From positions 1 through 64,000 of the forward strand of contig JBOGUF010000045.1 of assembly GCA_050696075.1 (NCBI GenBank): DNA of 64,000 bases, given 5' to 3'. Origin of the DNA: JBOGUF01 sp050696075. Lineage in GTDB: Bacteria > Chloroflexota > Chloroflexia > Thermomicrobiales > UBA6265. The position numbers and the translations under genes were made by a program. Of this stretch, positions 31,816-39,881 are shown one piece after another (within the stretch, counting starts at the first letter, position 1; each line of letters opens with the position of its first letter). Below the pieces are notes generated by a model that was not told the origin of the DNA, did not search any database, and saw only the letters and a list, made by a program, of their open reading frames with translations.

Positions 31816-33660
31816 ATGCGCTTACAACGAAACAGCCACAACACTGTGCCACTGAGGGCAGGACTCTATGAGCGGGTGAGTAGCGAGGAGCAGGTCCAGG
31901 GCTATTCGCTCGACGCCCAGGATCGCGCCGGACGCGGCTACTGCGACGCGCACGGCTGGACCGTCGTCCGCGTCTACCGCGACGAGGGCAAGAGCGCCCG
32001 CACCGACGACTTCGCGAAGCGTCCCGATTTCGCGCAGATGATCGCCGACGCCGAAGCCGGTCTGCTCGACGTCATCGTCGTCCACAAACTCGACCGTTTC
32101 GCCCGAAATCTCCGGGTGACGCTGGAGACGCTGGAACGCCTCGACCGCGCCGGCGCCGGGTTCGTCTCGATCAGCGAGAACATGGATTTCACCACGCCGA
32201 TCGGCAAGGTGATCCTCGCCACGCTCGCAGCCTTCGCCCAGTACTACAGCGACAACCTCAGTTGGGAGACAAAGAAGGGCAAGGCCGAGCGCAAGGCGCA
32301 GGGCCTTTGGAACGGCGTCCTTCCGTTCGGACTCAAGCGCAGTGCCGCCCTCAACGGCGAAGGCGTGCTCGTTCCTGATCCTCAAGCGCCGCCGGTGCCA
32401 GACCCCGAGACGTATTCCGGTCTGCTCACGGCCTTCCAGGCGGCCGCTGAAGGCAAGAGCGACCGCGACGTCGCCGAGGCACTGAACGCGGCCGGCTGCC
32501 GCACGACGGGTAATCGCGGCCGCAACCTCTTCACGAAGGACACCGTGCGGCGGATGCTGACCAACCGGTTCTACCTCGGCGAGCTGCCGGACGGCGCCGG
32601 GGGCTGGATGCCCGGCGCTCACGCCCCGTTGTTCGACGCGGACCTCTTTGAGCGCGCCCAGCAAACGCGCGTGTCGAACCGATCCGGGGCGCTCCACGTG
32701 GCACGTGCCCGCCGAACGCATTCGCTCTCGGGCATCGGCGTCTGCGCCCATTGCGGCGGCCGGCTCCACATCATCACCAACCGCCACCAGCGAACCCGCA
32801 TCCACTGCTACCAGCGACGGCAGACCGACCGCTGCGTCCAGCGCTCCGTCCTGCTCGACGGAATCGAGGCGCAGATCGAGCGGTACCTGGCGACCTTCAC
32901 CCTGCCGGACGAGACGGTGCGGCAGATCGTCGCCCTTCACGAGCAGGCGCACGCCCAGCAAGACGACGCCGAGCGGCGACGCCGAGAGATCACCAACCGG
33001 CTGGAGCGGATCCGCGAGCTCTACAAGTGGGGAGACCTTACGAGCGAGGCATACCAGTCAGAGCGAGACCAGTTAGAAGCCGAGCGCGCGACGCTACGCG
33101 GCTCCCGTGACATGGCCGCCATCCTCGTCCAGACCGCGACCCTTCTCCGCGACCTCGCTGCGATGTGGCGGCAGGCGACGCAGGAGGAGCGCAATACACT
33201 GGCCCGCCTTGCCTTCCAGTCCGTGGAGATCAAAGACGACCGCGTCGCCGCCATCGTCCCGACGCCCGACTTCGCGCCGTTCTTCGTAGACGAGGCGGCC
33301 AAGAACGGACGACTCGGGACAAATGGAAACGGCACCGATGACGGTGCCGTCAACCTTAGGGTAGATGAGGCGGAAGCGACGGGATTCGAACCCGCGATCT
33401 CAGCCTTGACAGGGCTGCATGTTAGGCCACTACACCACGCCTCCGTACCGAACTGGATGCTACCACGCGGCCAAAATGCATGTCAAGCACGATATCTGGG
33501 CGGACGACCGCTCATGCTGCCGACTCCGGGACGTCCGCTAGCAGCCGCGTCAAGACATCGTCACCCGAAACTCCCTCTGCCTCCGCTTCGAAGTTCAAGA
33601 TCACGCGATGGCGCAGCGCGGGCAGCGCGACGCTCCGCACGTCATCGTAGGCCACATTGA
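31816..33660 (+). CDS. Large serine recombinase (integrase), frame crosses attR
   Basis: The 614-aa product has the resolvase domain (~15-160: GLYERVSSEEQVQGYSLDAQ with the nucleophilic Ser; VHKLDRFARNL; EMLATLAAF-like ILATLAAFAQYYSDN), the recombinase domain (~180-330), a zinc ribbon (GVCAHCGGRLH ... RIHCYQRR...DRCVQRS) and a coiled coil (~385-440). ATG 31816 has AAGGA upstream. After ~residue 522 the frame enters the att core and runs antisense through tRNA-Asp (ATGFEPAISALTGLHVRPLH) and moxR. So the last ~91 residues are host-derived; in the excised circle they would be the HTH-like tail at 8750-9028. Confidence 0.92.
   Translation: MRLQRNSHNTVPLRAGLYERVSSEEQVQGYSLDAQDRAGRGYCDAHGWTVVRVYRDEGKSARTDDFAKRPDFAQMIADAEAGLLDVIVVHKLDRFARNLRVTLETLERLDRAGAGFVSISENMDFTTPIGKVILATLAAFAQYYSDNLSWETKKGKAERKAQGLWNGVLPFGLKRSAALNGEGVLVPDPQAPPVPDPETYSGLLTAFQAAAEGKSDRDVAEALNAAGCRTTGNRGRNLFTKDTVRRMLTNRFYLGELPDGAGGWMPGAHAPLFDADLFERAQQTRVSNRSGALHVARARRTHSLSGIGVCAHCGGRLHIITNRHQRTRIHCYQRRQTDRCVQRSVLLDGIEAQIERYLATFTLPDETVRQIVALHEQAHAQQDDAERRRREITNRLERIRELYKWGDLTSEAYQSERDQLEAERATLRGSRDMAAILVQTATLLRDLAAMWRQATQEERNTLARLAFQSVEIKDDRVAAIVPTPDFAPFFVDEAAKNGRLGTNGNGTDDGAVNLRVDEAEATGFEPAISALTGLHVRPLHHASVPNWMLPRGQNACQARYLGGRPLMLPTPGRPLAAASRHRHPKLPLPPLRSSRSRDGAARAARRSARHRRPH
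33369..33383 (+). repeat. Right attachment-site repeat (attR core)
   Basis: GGCGGAAGCGACGGG, identical to 8734-8748, is the complement of the 3' acceptor strand and part of the T stem of tRNA-Asp. The next base outside the element differs between the copies, which limits the identity to 15 bp. Confidence 0.85.
33371..33444 (-). tRNA. tRNA-Asp (anticodon GTC), integration target
   Basis: Cloverleaf on the minus strand: acceptor GGAGGCG/CGCTTCC (one G-U pair), anticodon stem CAGCC/GGCTG with loop CTGTCAA (GTC), T arm GCGGG-TTCGAAT-CCCGT, discriminator G. The bases after G73 are CCT, so CCA is not encoded, unlike tRNA-Pro in this window. The left att junction suggests CCA was encoded before integration. 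Confidence 0.93.
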
Positions 33661-34510
33661 GCCGTCCGTCGATCAACGCCCTGATCTTTCCGCCCAACAC
33701 AATCGCTTGCGCTCCGCGCGGACTGGCGCCGTATCGAACATACTTCTTAATTGCCATCGGCACTCGCTCACCTTCGGGATGTGTCGAGAGCACGAGCCTC
33801 ACAACGTAGTCGGTCACATGAGTGGCAATCGGCACCTGTCGCGCAAGTCGCCCCATTGCCAAAATCGTTTCGCCGTCGGCGGCTGTCTCGACGAGGGTGC
33901 CGTATTCCGACGTCGTCCGTCGCAGGATTTCGGTGAGTTCGTTTGCCGAAGGAAACGGGATTAAGAGCTTGAAGAAGAAGCGATCAAGTTGAGCCTCTGG
34001 CAACGGATACGTGCCCTCCATTTCCAATGGGTTCTGCGTGGCGAGCACGAAGAACGGTTGCGCCAGCTCATGGATGACGTTGGCCACCGTGCAGGTCTTG
34101 TCCTGCATCGCCTCGAGCAGCGCCGCCTGGGTTTTCGGCGTCGCCCGATTTATCTCGTCCGCCAGCACCAAATTGGAGAAGATCGGACCGTGCTGAAATG
34201 AAAAGCGTCGGCGTCCTTCTTGATCTTCCAACAAAATGTTGGTGCCGGTGATGTCGGCTGGCATCAAGTCCGGCGTGAACTGAATCCGGCTGAAGGTGAG
34301 ATCAAGCGCTTCCGAGAGCGTCCGCACTAACAGGGTCTTGCCAAGACCCGGCACGCCTTCCAGCAGCGCGTGGCCTCCAGCGACGACACATATTAGAACG
34401 TCCCGCACCGTTTCGCCCTGCCCAACCATCACCTTGCCGACTTCCTGCTCAATGCGCCGGGCAACGTCGCGAAACTGGGTGATGTTCATTTCAGCGCTGG
34501 TCGCGATCAT
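33512..34510 (-). CDS. MoxR-family AAA+ ATPase
   Basis: The 332-aa protein has Walker A LLEGVPGLGKTLLVRTL (~50), Walker B NLVLADEINRATPKTQAALLEAM (~108), sensor FFVLATQNPLEMEGTYPLPEAQLDRF (~145) and the C-terminal lid (VRYGASPRGAQAIV). MoxR ATPases act as chaperones for metal or complex maturation and usually sit beside DUF58/VWA genes; none is present downstream, where tRNA-Asp follows. ATG 34510 has an excellent AGGAGG site, so the longer frame to 34576 is not used. Confidence 0.92.
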   Translation of the reverse strand: MIATSAEMNITQFRDVARRIEQEVGKVMVGQGETVRDVLICVVAGGHALLEGVPGLGKTLLVRTLSEALDLTFSRIQFTPDLMPADITGTNILLEDQEGRRRFSFQHGPIFSNLVLADEINRATPKTQAALLEAMQDKTCTVANVIHELAQPFFVLATQNPLEMEGTYPLPEAQLDRFFFKLLIPFPSANELTEILRRTTSEYGTLVETAADGETILAMGRLARQVPIATHVTDYVVRLVLSTHPEGERVPMAIKKYVRYGASPRGAQAIVLGGKIRALIDGRLNVAYDDVRSVALPALRHRVILNFEAEAEGVSGDDVLTRLLADVPESAA

Positions 34511-34562
34511 GGATCCTCCTGACCGCCACGTACCGGGCGGTCTGATGTCAATATCCTGCCAG

Positions 34563-34688
34563 TCACCCGCGAGCAATTGCTACAAGCGCGACGATGACGC
34601 ACATTAGAACGATCAGTCCAAGCGCCGCGCCGCCGATAAGCAAGATGCTGAGCTTTGGCCAGATCCGGCCGTCAGCCGTCGGGTTCAT
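34563..34688 (-). CDS. 41-aa single-pass membrane peptide
   Basis: ATG 34688 begins MNPTADGRIWPK followed by one hydrophobic helix (LSILLIGGAALGLIVLMCVI). It starts 26 bases after the glycosyltransferase stop and ends 53 bases before moxR. The ribosome-binding site is weak (GTGACGAA), so translation may be coupled. A small membrane partner of the envelope operon or MoxR is possible; unproven. Confidence 0.5.
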   Translation of the reverse strand: MNPTADGRIWPKLSILLIGGAALGLIVLMCVIVALVAIARG

Positions 34689-34714
34689 TTCGTCACGGTC
34701 TGCCGTCTCGTGAT

Positions 34715-35866
34715 TCACTCGTCGTTCTCGAGCATCTTGCGAAAAACGTCCGCAAGTCGGTGGCCGGCAGCTTGCCAGGTCCAACGACGCGCCCATGTTC
34801 GGCGTGCCGACCTGGCCGCTTCTGATTGCTGCCCTGACGAGAGGGCCTCCACGATTCGCCATCCAATCTCGTCGGGCCTCCCCGCGTCCGCGTAAAGCGC
34901 GTGCTCGCCCCCGGTCTCTCGCAGCGCCGGGGTTGCGCCGGCAACAACGGGAACGCCGGACGCCAACCCTTCCGCGACCGGTAGCCCAAAGCCTTCGTAC
35001 CATGAGGGGTACAGCAGCGCTGCCGCCCCCGCATAGAGGTTCGGCAGCAATCCCTCAGGCGCATAATCGAGAAGCATAACGCGTCCCGCCTCGACCAGCG
35101 GCCGAGCGGCCTCGTAGATCGGAGCATCGTCCCAGCCCGCGCGGCCCGCGACGACGAGTGGGAGATCGACCTGCCCGGTAAGCGTCTTCATTGCATCGAA
35201 TGCGCCACGGTGATTCTTGCGCGGTTCGAGGGTGCCGACCATCAACAGATAGTCCCGCGGGATGCCCAGGGATGCCAGTTCATCCGATGACAACGGCCCA
35301 GCGCGGAAAAAACGCTCGTCGACGCCGTTGGGTATCACGTCGATTCGGTCAGCCGCGGTTCCGTACCGCTCGACAATATCGGTCTTGGTTGCCTCTGACA
35401 CCGCCATCACACGCGTGGAGGATCGCACAAGTCGCGGGACGACGGTCGATAAGAAACGCCGGAGCGCGTCGGACGCGACCCACGGGCAAACCTCGAACGC
35501 GAGATCGTGGACCGTTATGGCTCGCGGGATTTTCCCGACCGGCGGCAACGTGAAGTCTGGTGAATAGGCGATATCGACCAGCCCGCTGAAGAAACGCGCG
35601 GGCAACGGCAACCGCGCGCGGAACCACAACTGATCGGCCCTCCGGCGCGAGAATGGAAGTCGACGCACAGAGACTTTAGTGCCTTCAGGAAATCGAGTCA
35701 CTATGTCGTCGAAGAAAGGCGGTACGCCCGCCTGTGAAGGTGCGTAAAGCAGCCGAAAATCCGCACCAGGAAGATGGGCCGCGGCGGCCGGTATTATATT
35801 GCGTGCATACCGCCCGATACCGGCTCCCTGATTGAAAGCCGCGCTGTCGTCGACCAGGATCCTCAT
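34715..35866 (-). CDS. Glycosyltransferase family 4 (GT-B)
   Basis: The 383-aa product has an N-terminal GT-B half (MRILVDDSAAFNQGAGIGRY; AITVHDLAFE ~110) and a C-terminal donor-binding half with NGVDERFFRAG (~185), MVGTLEPRKNHRGAFDAM (~210), ALLYPSWYEGFGLPVAEGLASGVPVV (E-x7-E motif, ~285). It would transfer a sugar from a nucleotide donor onto a lipid-linked or polysaccharide acceptor at the inner membrane face. Start ATG 35866 follows the upstream stop by one base (TGAgATG), so translation is coupled with the flippase-like gene. Confidence 0.9.
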   Translation of the reverse strand: MRILVDDSAAFNQGAGIGRYARNIIPAAAAHLPGADFRLLYAPSQAGVPPFFDDIVTRFPEGTKVSVRRLPFSRRRADQLWFRARLPLPARFFSGLVDIAYSPDFTLPPVGKIPRAITVHDLAFEVCPWVASDALRRFLSTVVPRLVRSSTRVMAVSEATKTDIVERYGTAADRIDVIPNGVDERFFRAGPLSSDELASLGIPRDYLLMVGTLEPRKNHRGAFDAMKTLTGQVDLPLVVAGRAGWDDAPIYEAARPLVEAGRVMLLDYAPEGLLPNLYAGAAALLYPSWYEGFGLPVAEGLASGVPVVAGATPALRETGGEHALYADAGRPDEIGWRIVEALSSGQQSEAARSARRTWARRWTWQAAGHRLADVFRKMLENDE

Positions 35867-35867
35867 C

Positions 35868-37022
35868 TCAAGGCGCCACATTCTGCCGCTCGACCGTATC
35901 CGCCATCGTCACATCCGCGCGCAAGCGCCGGATATACAAGACAGATCCAACGACGAGGATCGACCAATAGGTGACGACGCGATCGACCAGCGCGATCGAA
36001 CCGGCCATCGACGACTCGACGTCCACCAGCTTGAGCACGACGATCATCGCCGCCTCGACAACACCCAACCCGGCAGGCGTAACTGGCAACGTCGTCAGCA
36101 AGGAGCTCATCAGCGCGACGAAAATCGCCGTCGTCAACGACAACTGCTGACCGAGTGCCGCGGCCACCAAAAGCAGTCGCACTCCATCACTCGTCCAGAT
36201 GATGATGCTGATGCCAAGCGTGCGCCACGGCCGGCGCAAGCACGAGAAGATCGCATCGTGCAATCGACCGAACTGGTCCTGGACACGGCGCGGCAACCGG
36301 TGGTGGATCCGCGCACGCATCTGCCAGAGGCTGACCAGCCCGATCGCCCCGATCGCCAGGAGTGCGAGTCCACCAATCATCGTGCGCCGCGCTTCCCCGG
36401 GCAGGTGTCCTTGGAACGCGATGATGCCCGCGACGCTCATCAAAGAAAAGAGCACAGCCAAGTCGGCGAGTCGTTCGGCAAGGATTGTGCCTAATCCCGT
36501 ACTGAACGGAGAGCGAGCCCGTTGCTTGAGTAAGTACGCGCGATACGCGTCGCCCAGCTTCGCCGGAACCAGGCAGTTCGCGAACCATGAGAGCAAGAAG
36601 ATCTCGATCAAACCGCGCACCCGCGGCACGTCGTATCCATGTGCCCTGTCGATGCCCGCCTGCGACAACATCCCTCGCCAACGCATCGCCCGCGCAATAA
36701 ATCCACCGTAATAGACCGCGACCGCTAGAGCAAAGATGGCGGGGTTCGCGTTCGTCACGTTCGACCACACGGCGCCGAGGTCGATCTCGAGCCGCTGAAA
36801 GAAAAAGACAAGAAGCGCAATCGCTAGGCCGAAGGAGAGGAGCGTTCGAGGGCGGAAGATGCGCTGTCTCAATGACGGAACGGTACCGTTTTCAACCAGC
36901 GTCGAACCGTTGACCGAGACTACTCCATCCATTGCGAGTTGCGGGTCTATTTTATCGGGTGCGCTGTCAACCACAGGCGACGCCGACTCATCGTCAGCAA
37001 CCTGTGCCGGCTCAGAACGCAT
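35868..37022 (-). CDS. Flippase-like membrane protein (UPF0104/LPG-synthase TM)
   Basis: The 384-aa polytopic protein has ~8 hydrophobic segments starting after a ~60-residue polar N-terminus (LLSFGLAIALLVFFFQRLEI, then NPAIFALAVAVYYGGFIARA). It contains the family markers ARAMRWRGMLSQAG and NCLVPAKLGDAYRAYLL and ends with LTTLPVTPAGLGVVEAAMI. Members include the aglD/MprF transmembrane family and putative lipid-linked sugar flippases. It overlaps the neighbouring ligase-like gene (TGATG) and sits in the polysaccharide operon. Confidence 0.85.
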   Translation of the reverse strand: MRSEPAQVADDESASPVVDSAPDKIDPQLAMDGVVSVNGSTLVENGTVPSLRQRIFRPRTLLSFGLAIALLVFFFQRLEIDLGAVWSNVTNANPAIFALAVAVYYGGFIARAMRWRGMLSQAGIDRAHGYDVPRVRGLIEIFLLSWFANCLVPAKLGDAYRAYLLKQRARSPFSTGLGTILAERLADLAVLFSLMSVAGIIAFQGHLPGEARRTMIGGLALLAIGAIGLVSLWQMRARIHHRLPRRVQDQFGRLHDAIFSCLRRPWRTLGISIIIWTSDGVRLLLVAAALGQQLSLTTAIFVALMSSLLTTLPVTPAGLGVVEAAMIVVLKLVDVESSMAGSIALVDRVVTYWSILVVGSVLYIRRLRADVTMADTVERQNVAP

Positions 37023-38449
37023 CAGCTCTCCGGTTCACGCCAGTCTCTTTCGCTCAAGTCTCCCAACGCCCAAATGGCGCTGAGTTGCAGTCCGAGGCTG
37101 AGCACATGCAAATAGTCAAACATGCCATGCACCATGACGGCTGCCGTCACGCCGACTGCCCCGACGACGAGCGCTCGGTGCATCGGATGTCGGCAAAACC
37201 GCAAAGACCGCAACAGCCGCCAGACCGCCGTACCCAACAACCCGACGTAGCCCAGCAAGCCAAGCCAGCCGGACTGCGCCGCTGTGTGAATATACGTGTT
37301 GTGTGCGTGTCCGCGCGAAATCCGAAACCGCCAAACCCGCGCGAACTCCCGATATCTGACCGAGTAGTTGCCCGCCCCCACCCCAAGCGCCGGATACATG
37401 TTCGTCATCGCGACGCCGGTTTTCCAATGCGCCAATCGCTCGTGCTCCGCATAATTCGCTGGCGTGACCTGCTGAAAGCCGCGAGTGCCGAATGCCCCGG
37501 ATGCCAGGTTCGATCCGAATGGAGTTACCAGCAGCAAAGCCGCGGCGAAAACGACGAATCCAGTTGCCACCCAACTCCATAGATGTCCGGTCAGCATCAG
37601 CATCACGAACATGCTTGCCAGCAGCCCGAGCAATCCGCCGCGGCTCTGAGTCAACACCAGCGCGATGCCTCCCAGAAACGCTGCTAGTGTCGCAAGCCAC
37701 CACAGCCAGCGTCCAAGGAAGCTCTGGTCATCCACGTTCCGATATCGCAGTCCGGAAACCGCGACCGCGCCCAGCAACGGCACCGTCATTTCCAAGTAGC
37801 CGGCGAACGGATTCGGCTCTCCAAAGGCGCCGTAGGCTCGCGTAAGGCCGCGGGCCTCGAATGACGGCGGCCCCGCTCCGGTCAACACCTGGCTGAAGCC
37901 AACCACGCTGGTGCCGATGACGGCGACCGCGCTCGCACCGACCAGCACCGTGGGAAAGCGACCGTCGCGCAGCGCGGAGATTGCCATCAAGTACACGATG
38001 AGCGCGACTCCCCACCGATATACATCGCCAACCCACGCGCCGAATTCCCGCGCGTTGACGACAGATGCCATCAGAATCACGACAAATGCGAGAAACACGG
38101 CCGACGTTACGTCGAATTGGAGCTGGGTCGGATCCGCGAGCACACGGAACAACCATGCCAACGCCGCGGCGGCAACCACAACCTTCGTCCAGGTGATCGG
38201 GAGGCTGCCGAACGTTAGCGCTCCGGCGTCCTGAATCGGAATCGAGAGCAAAATGCAGCCGACCGAGATCGAGGTCGATCTCAGCCCGACGACGAAGACG
38301 GCGGAGGCTACGACTATTGCCAACCCTACAATCGGCCTGCTTACCAGGAGCACGCTCAATGCGACGGCCGCATATGTCGCACTGATCAAGGTCTCCTTGG
38401 GAAGGCCCGTCAATGCGTATCCCTTTACCGGCGAAGCGAACTTGTTCAT
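37022..38449 (-). CDS. O-antigen ligase/polymerase-like membrane protein
   Basis: The 475-aa protein has about 11-12 hydrophobic segments and the Wzy_C/O-antigen-ligase loop with FGEPNPFAGYLEMTVPLL and a downstream HNTYIHTAAQSGWLGLLGYVG motif (H-N-x-[YF] near residue ~400), typical of the family. It joins or polymerises polysaccharide on the outer membrane-face side. ATG 38449 overlaps the upstream stop (ATGA), which decides this start over 38473. Confidence 0.85.
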   Translation of the reverse strand: MNKFASPVKGYALTGLPKETLISATYAAVALSVLLVSRPIVGLAIVVASAVFVVGLRSTSISVGCILLSIPIQDAGALTFGSLPITWTKVVVAAAALAWLFRVLADPTQLQFDVTSAVFLAFVVILMASVVNAREFGAWVGDVYRWGVALIVYLMAISALRDGRFPTVLVGASAVAVIGTSVVGFSQVLTGAGPPSFEARGLTRAYGAFGEPNPFAGYLEMTVPLLGAVAVSGLRYRNVDDQSFLGRWLWWLATLAAFLGGIALVLTQSRGGLLGLLASMFVMLMLTGHLWSWVATGFVVFAAALLLVTPFGSNLASGAFGTRGFQQVTPANYAEHERLAHWKTGVAMTNMYPALGVGAGNYSVRYREFARVWRFRISRGHAHNTYIHTAAQSGWLGLLGYVGLLGTAVWRLLRSLRFCRHPMHRALVVGAVGVTAAVMVHGMFDYLHVLSLGLQLSAIWALGDLSERDWREPES

Positions 38450-39873
38450 GTCAGAGCCGATCTCGAAAGCCAAAGCGGCCTCCAGGCTCGTCGCTCGCGC
38501 AATTTAGGCGCATCGTGCTCGACAAACGCGAGGAAGCACCAAGTCAGGACCGCCAGGTCGGGCAAAAAGAAGCTGTTATCGACCAAGCCATGGGCAATGC
38601 CGGCCACCAGTGCGGCGATAGCGCCGGCCGCCGCGGCGCCCGAAAGGTCCTCGCGTAATCTTGCATGCTGCACAAGTTGTACCGAAACCAGGATGATCAC
38701 GGCGAATGCGACAATTCCGGCCACTCCGAGCCGTAACCAAACGTCGAGCAAGAGATTGTGTGGGTGCGACGTATAGCGTTCTGGCCATCCGGCAGGATCG
38801 ACGTATCGTCGGCCGTACTGATAGAGGAACTGGTCCAAACCAACGCCGGTGATCGGGTGATCAGCGGCCATGCGCAGGCTGGATCGCCAAAGCAGTTCGC
38901 GCGACGACGTCGCACCTTCCGCGCCCGTTGCGAATAGGCGACCGCCGGCAATCGCGGCAAACGCGGCGATCGCGCCACCAAGCCCCAGGGCGTAGTAGAC
39001 CCAACCGCGAGGCGGACGCTTGAACATCAACAACGTCGCGCCTCCTGCCGCGATGCCCAGGAGTGCGCCTCGGGAGAAGGTGAGCGCGAGTCCAACGATT
39101 AGCACAGCTGCAATCGGCAACGCCTTCCGCCGGGCTGTGGCCGACATCAAGGCGATGCCACCGAGGAGCATCACGATGCGCTCAAGGTAGAGTGCCAGGT
39201 TATTCGGATGCGGGTACGGTCCGCGTGCACGATACGTCTCGTCACCGAGGACGCCGCCCGATTGCGAAACGACTTGTCCACCGCCCATGAGGGCGGCCAC
39301 CGCCCCACCTGTTGCAAGCGCGGTTATCAAGAGCGGAAGACCGTTATTGCGAACGGCCCATCGTATCAACACAAGCGCCGCGATCGGTTCGAGAATAGTC
39401 TTGCGCAGTTCCAGCAAGCTCTCGTCGAGGTGACGGGGGTCGGCAACGTACAACAGCGACAGCACCGCGACCAACGCGAGCCCGGCCGCTGCTAGCGTAA
39501 GTGGCAGCGGCCGGAGCGTATCGGAAATGAATCCGCGGAGGTCTCGGTGCAACAGGGCGCCGCTCGCACGGAGCGCAAGTCCGGCCGACCCAACCACGAT
39601 AGCTAGTTCCAGCGGGCTGACATCGAATGAACCGATTGGGATCGCATCGTAGACAAAGGGAATGGCGGAGAGGATCGCTGCCGTTGCCCCCACCGGAGAA
39701 ATGGCCGCGAAAACGACGCCCCCCGCGACTAGGGCGACCGCAAGGCTCGTAGGTAATCTGGTCGAGAGAAGCATGCCGCACACGACGAACCCGATCCATG
39801 CGGCGAGAGCCATCCGTTGCCCGGGCTCCAACCTGTTTCGATGCATCCTGATCAACTGAACTAGCAGATGCAT
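38446..39873 (-). CDS. Second O-antigen ligase/polymerase-like protein
   Basis: The 475-aa polytopic protein has the same layout: RARGPYPHPNNLALYLERIV in the conserved loop, GVGLDQFLYQYGRRYVDP and TSHPHNLLLDVWLRLGVAGI (family H-N-x-L motif, ~375). With its neighbour it forms a tandem pair of the same family and length but only modest visible identity, so specialised roles (polymerase and ligase) are more likely than a recent duplication. It follows the glycosidase-like gene by eight bases. Confidence 0.85.
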   Translation of the reverse strand: MHLLVQLIRMHRNRLEPGQRMALAAWIGFVVCGMLLSTRLPTSLAVALVAGGVVFAAISPVGATAAILSAIPFVYDAIPIGSFDVSPLELAIVVGSAGLALRASGALLHRDLRGFISDTLRPLPLTLAAAGLALVAVLSLLYVADPRHLDESLLELRKTILEPIAALVLIRWAVRNNGLPLLITALATGGAVAALMGGGQVVSQSGGVLGDETYRARGPYPHPNNLALYLERIVMLLGGIALMSATARRKALPIAAVLIVGLALTFSRGALLGIAAGGATLLMFKRPPRGWVYYALGLGGAIAAFAAIAGGRLFATGAEGATSSRELLWRSSLRMAADHPITGVGLDQFLYQYGRRYVDPAGWPERYTSHPHNLLLDVWLRLGVAGIVAFAVIILVSVQLVQHARLREDLSGAAAAGAIAALVAGIAHGLVDNSFFLPDLAVLTWCFLAFVEHDAPKLRERRAWRPLWLSRSALT

Positions 39874-39881
39874 AAGCGCCC

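Larger units (their letters stand above)
8734..33383 (+). mobile_element. Integrative element in tRNA-Asp carrying a defence block
   Basis: The element is bounded by the 15-bp repeats at 8734-8748 and 33369-33383. It has a large serine recombinase next to the tRNA end, a primase-helicase replication module, Xre-type regulators and a defence cargo (SNF2 helicase, adenine methyltransferase, AbiE pair, DUF1998-type helicase). No relaxase, coupling protein or type IV secretion genes were seen, and no phage structural genes. It is therefore best described as an integrative, possibly mobilisable, element. Its genes form two arms: mostly + from 9.2 to 29.2 kb and a short - arm at 29.9-31.1 kb. Confidence 0.85.

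Noticed and set aside
8734..33383. Prophage
   Set aside because: No terminase, portal, capsid or tail genes were found in the 24.65 kb.
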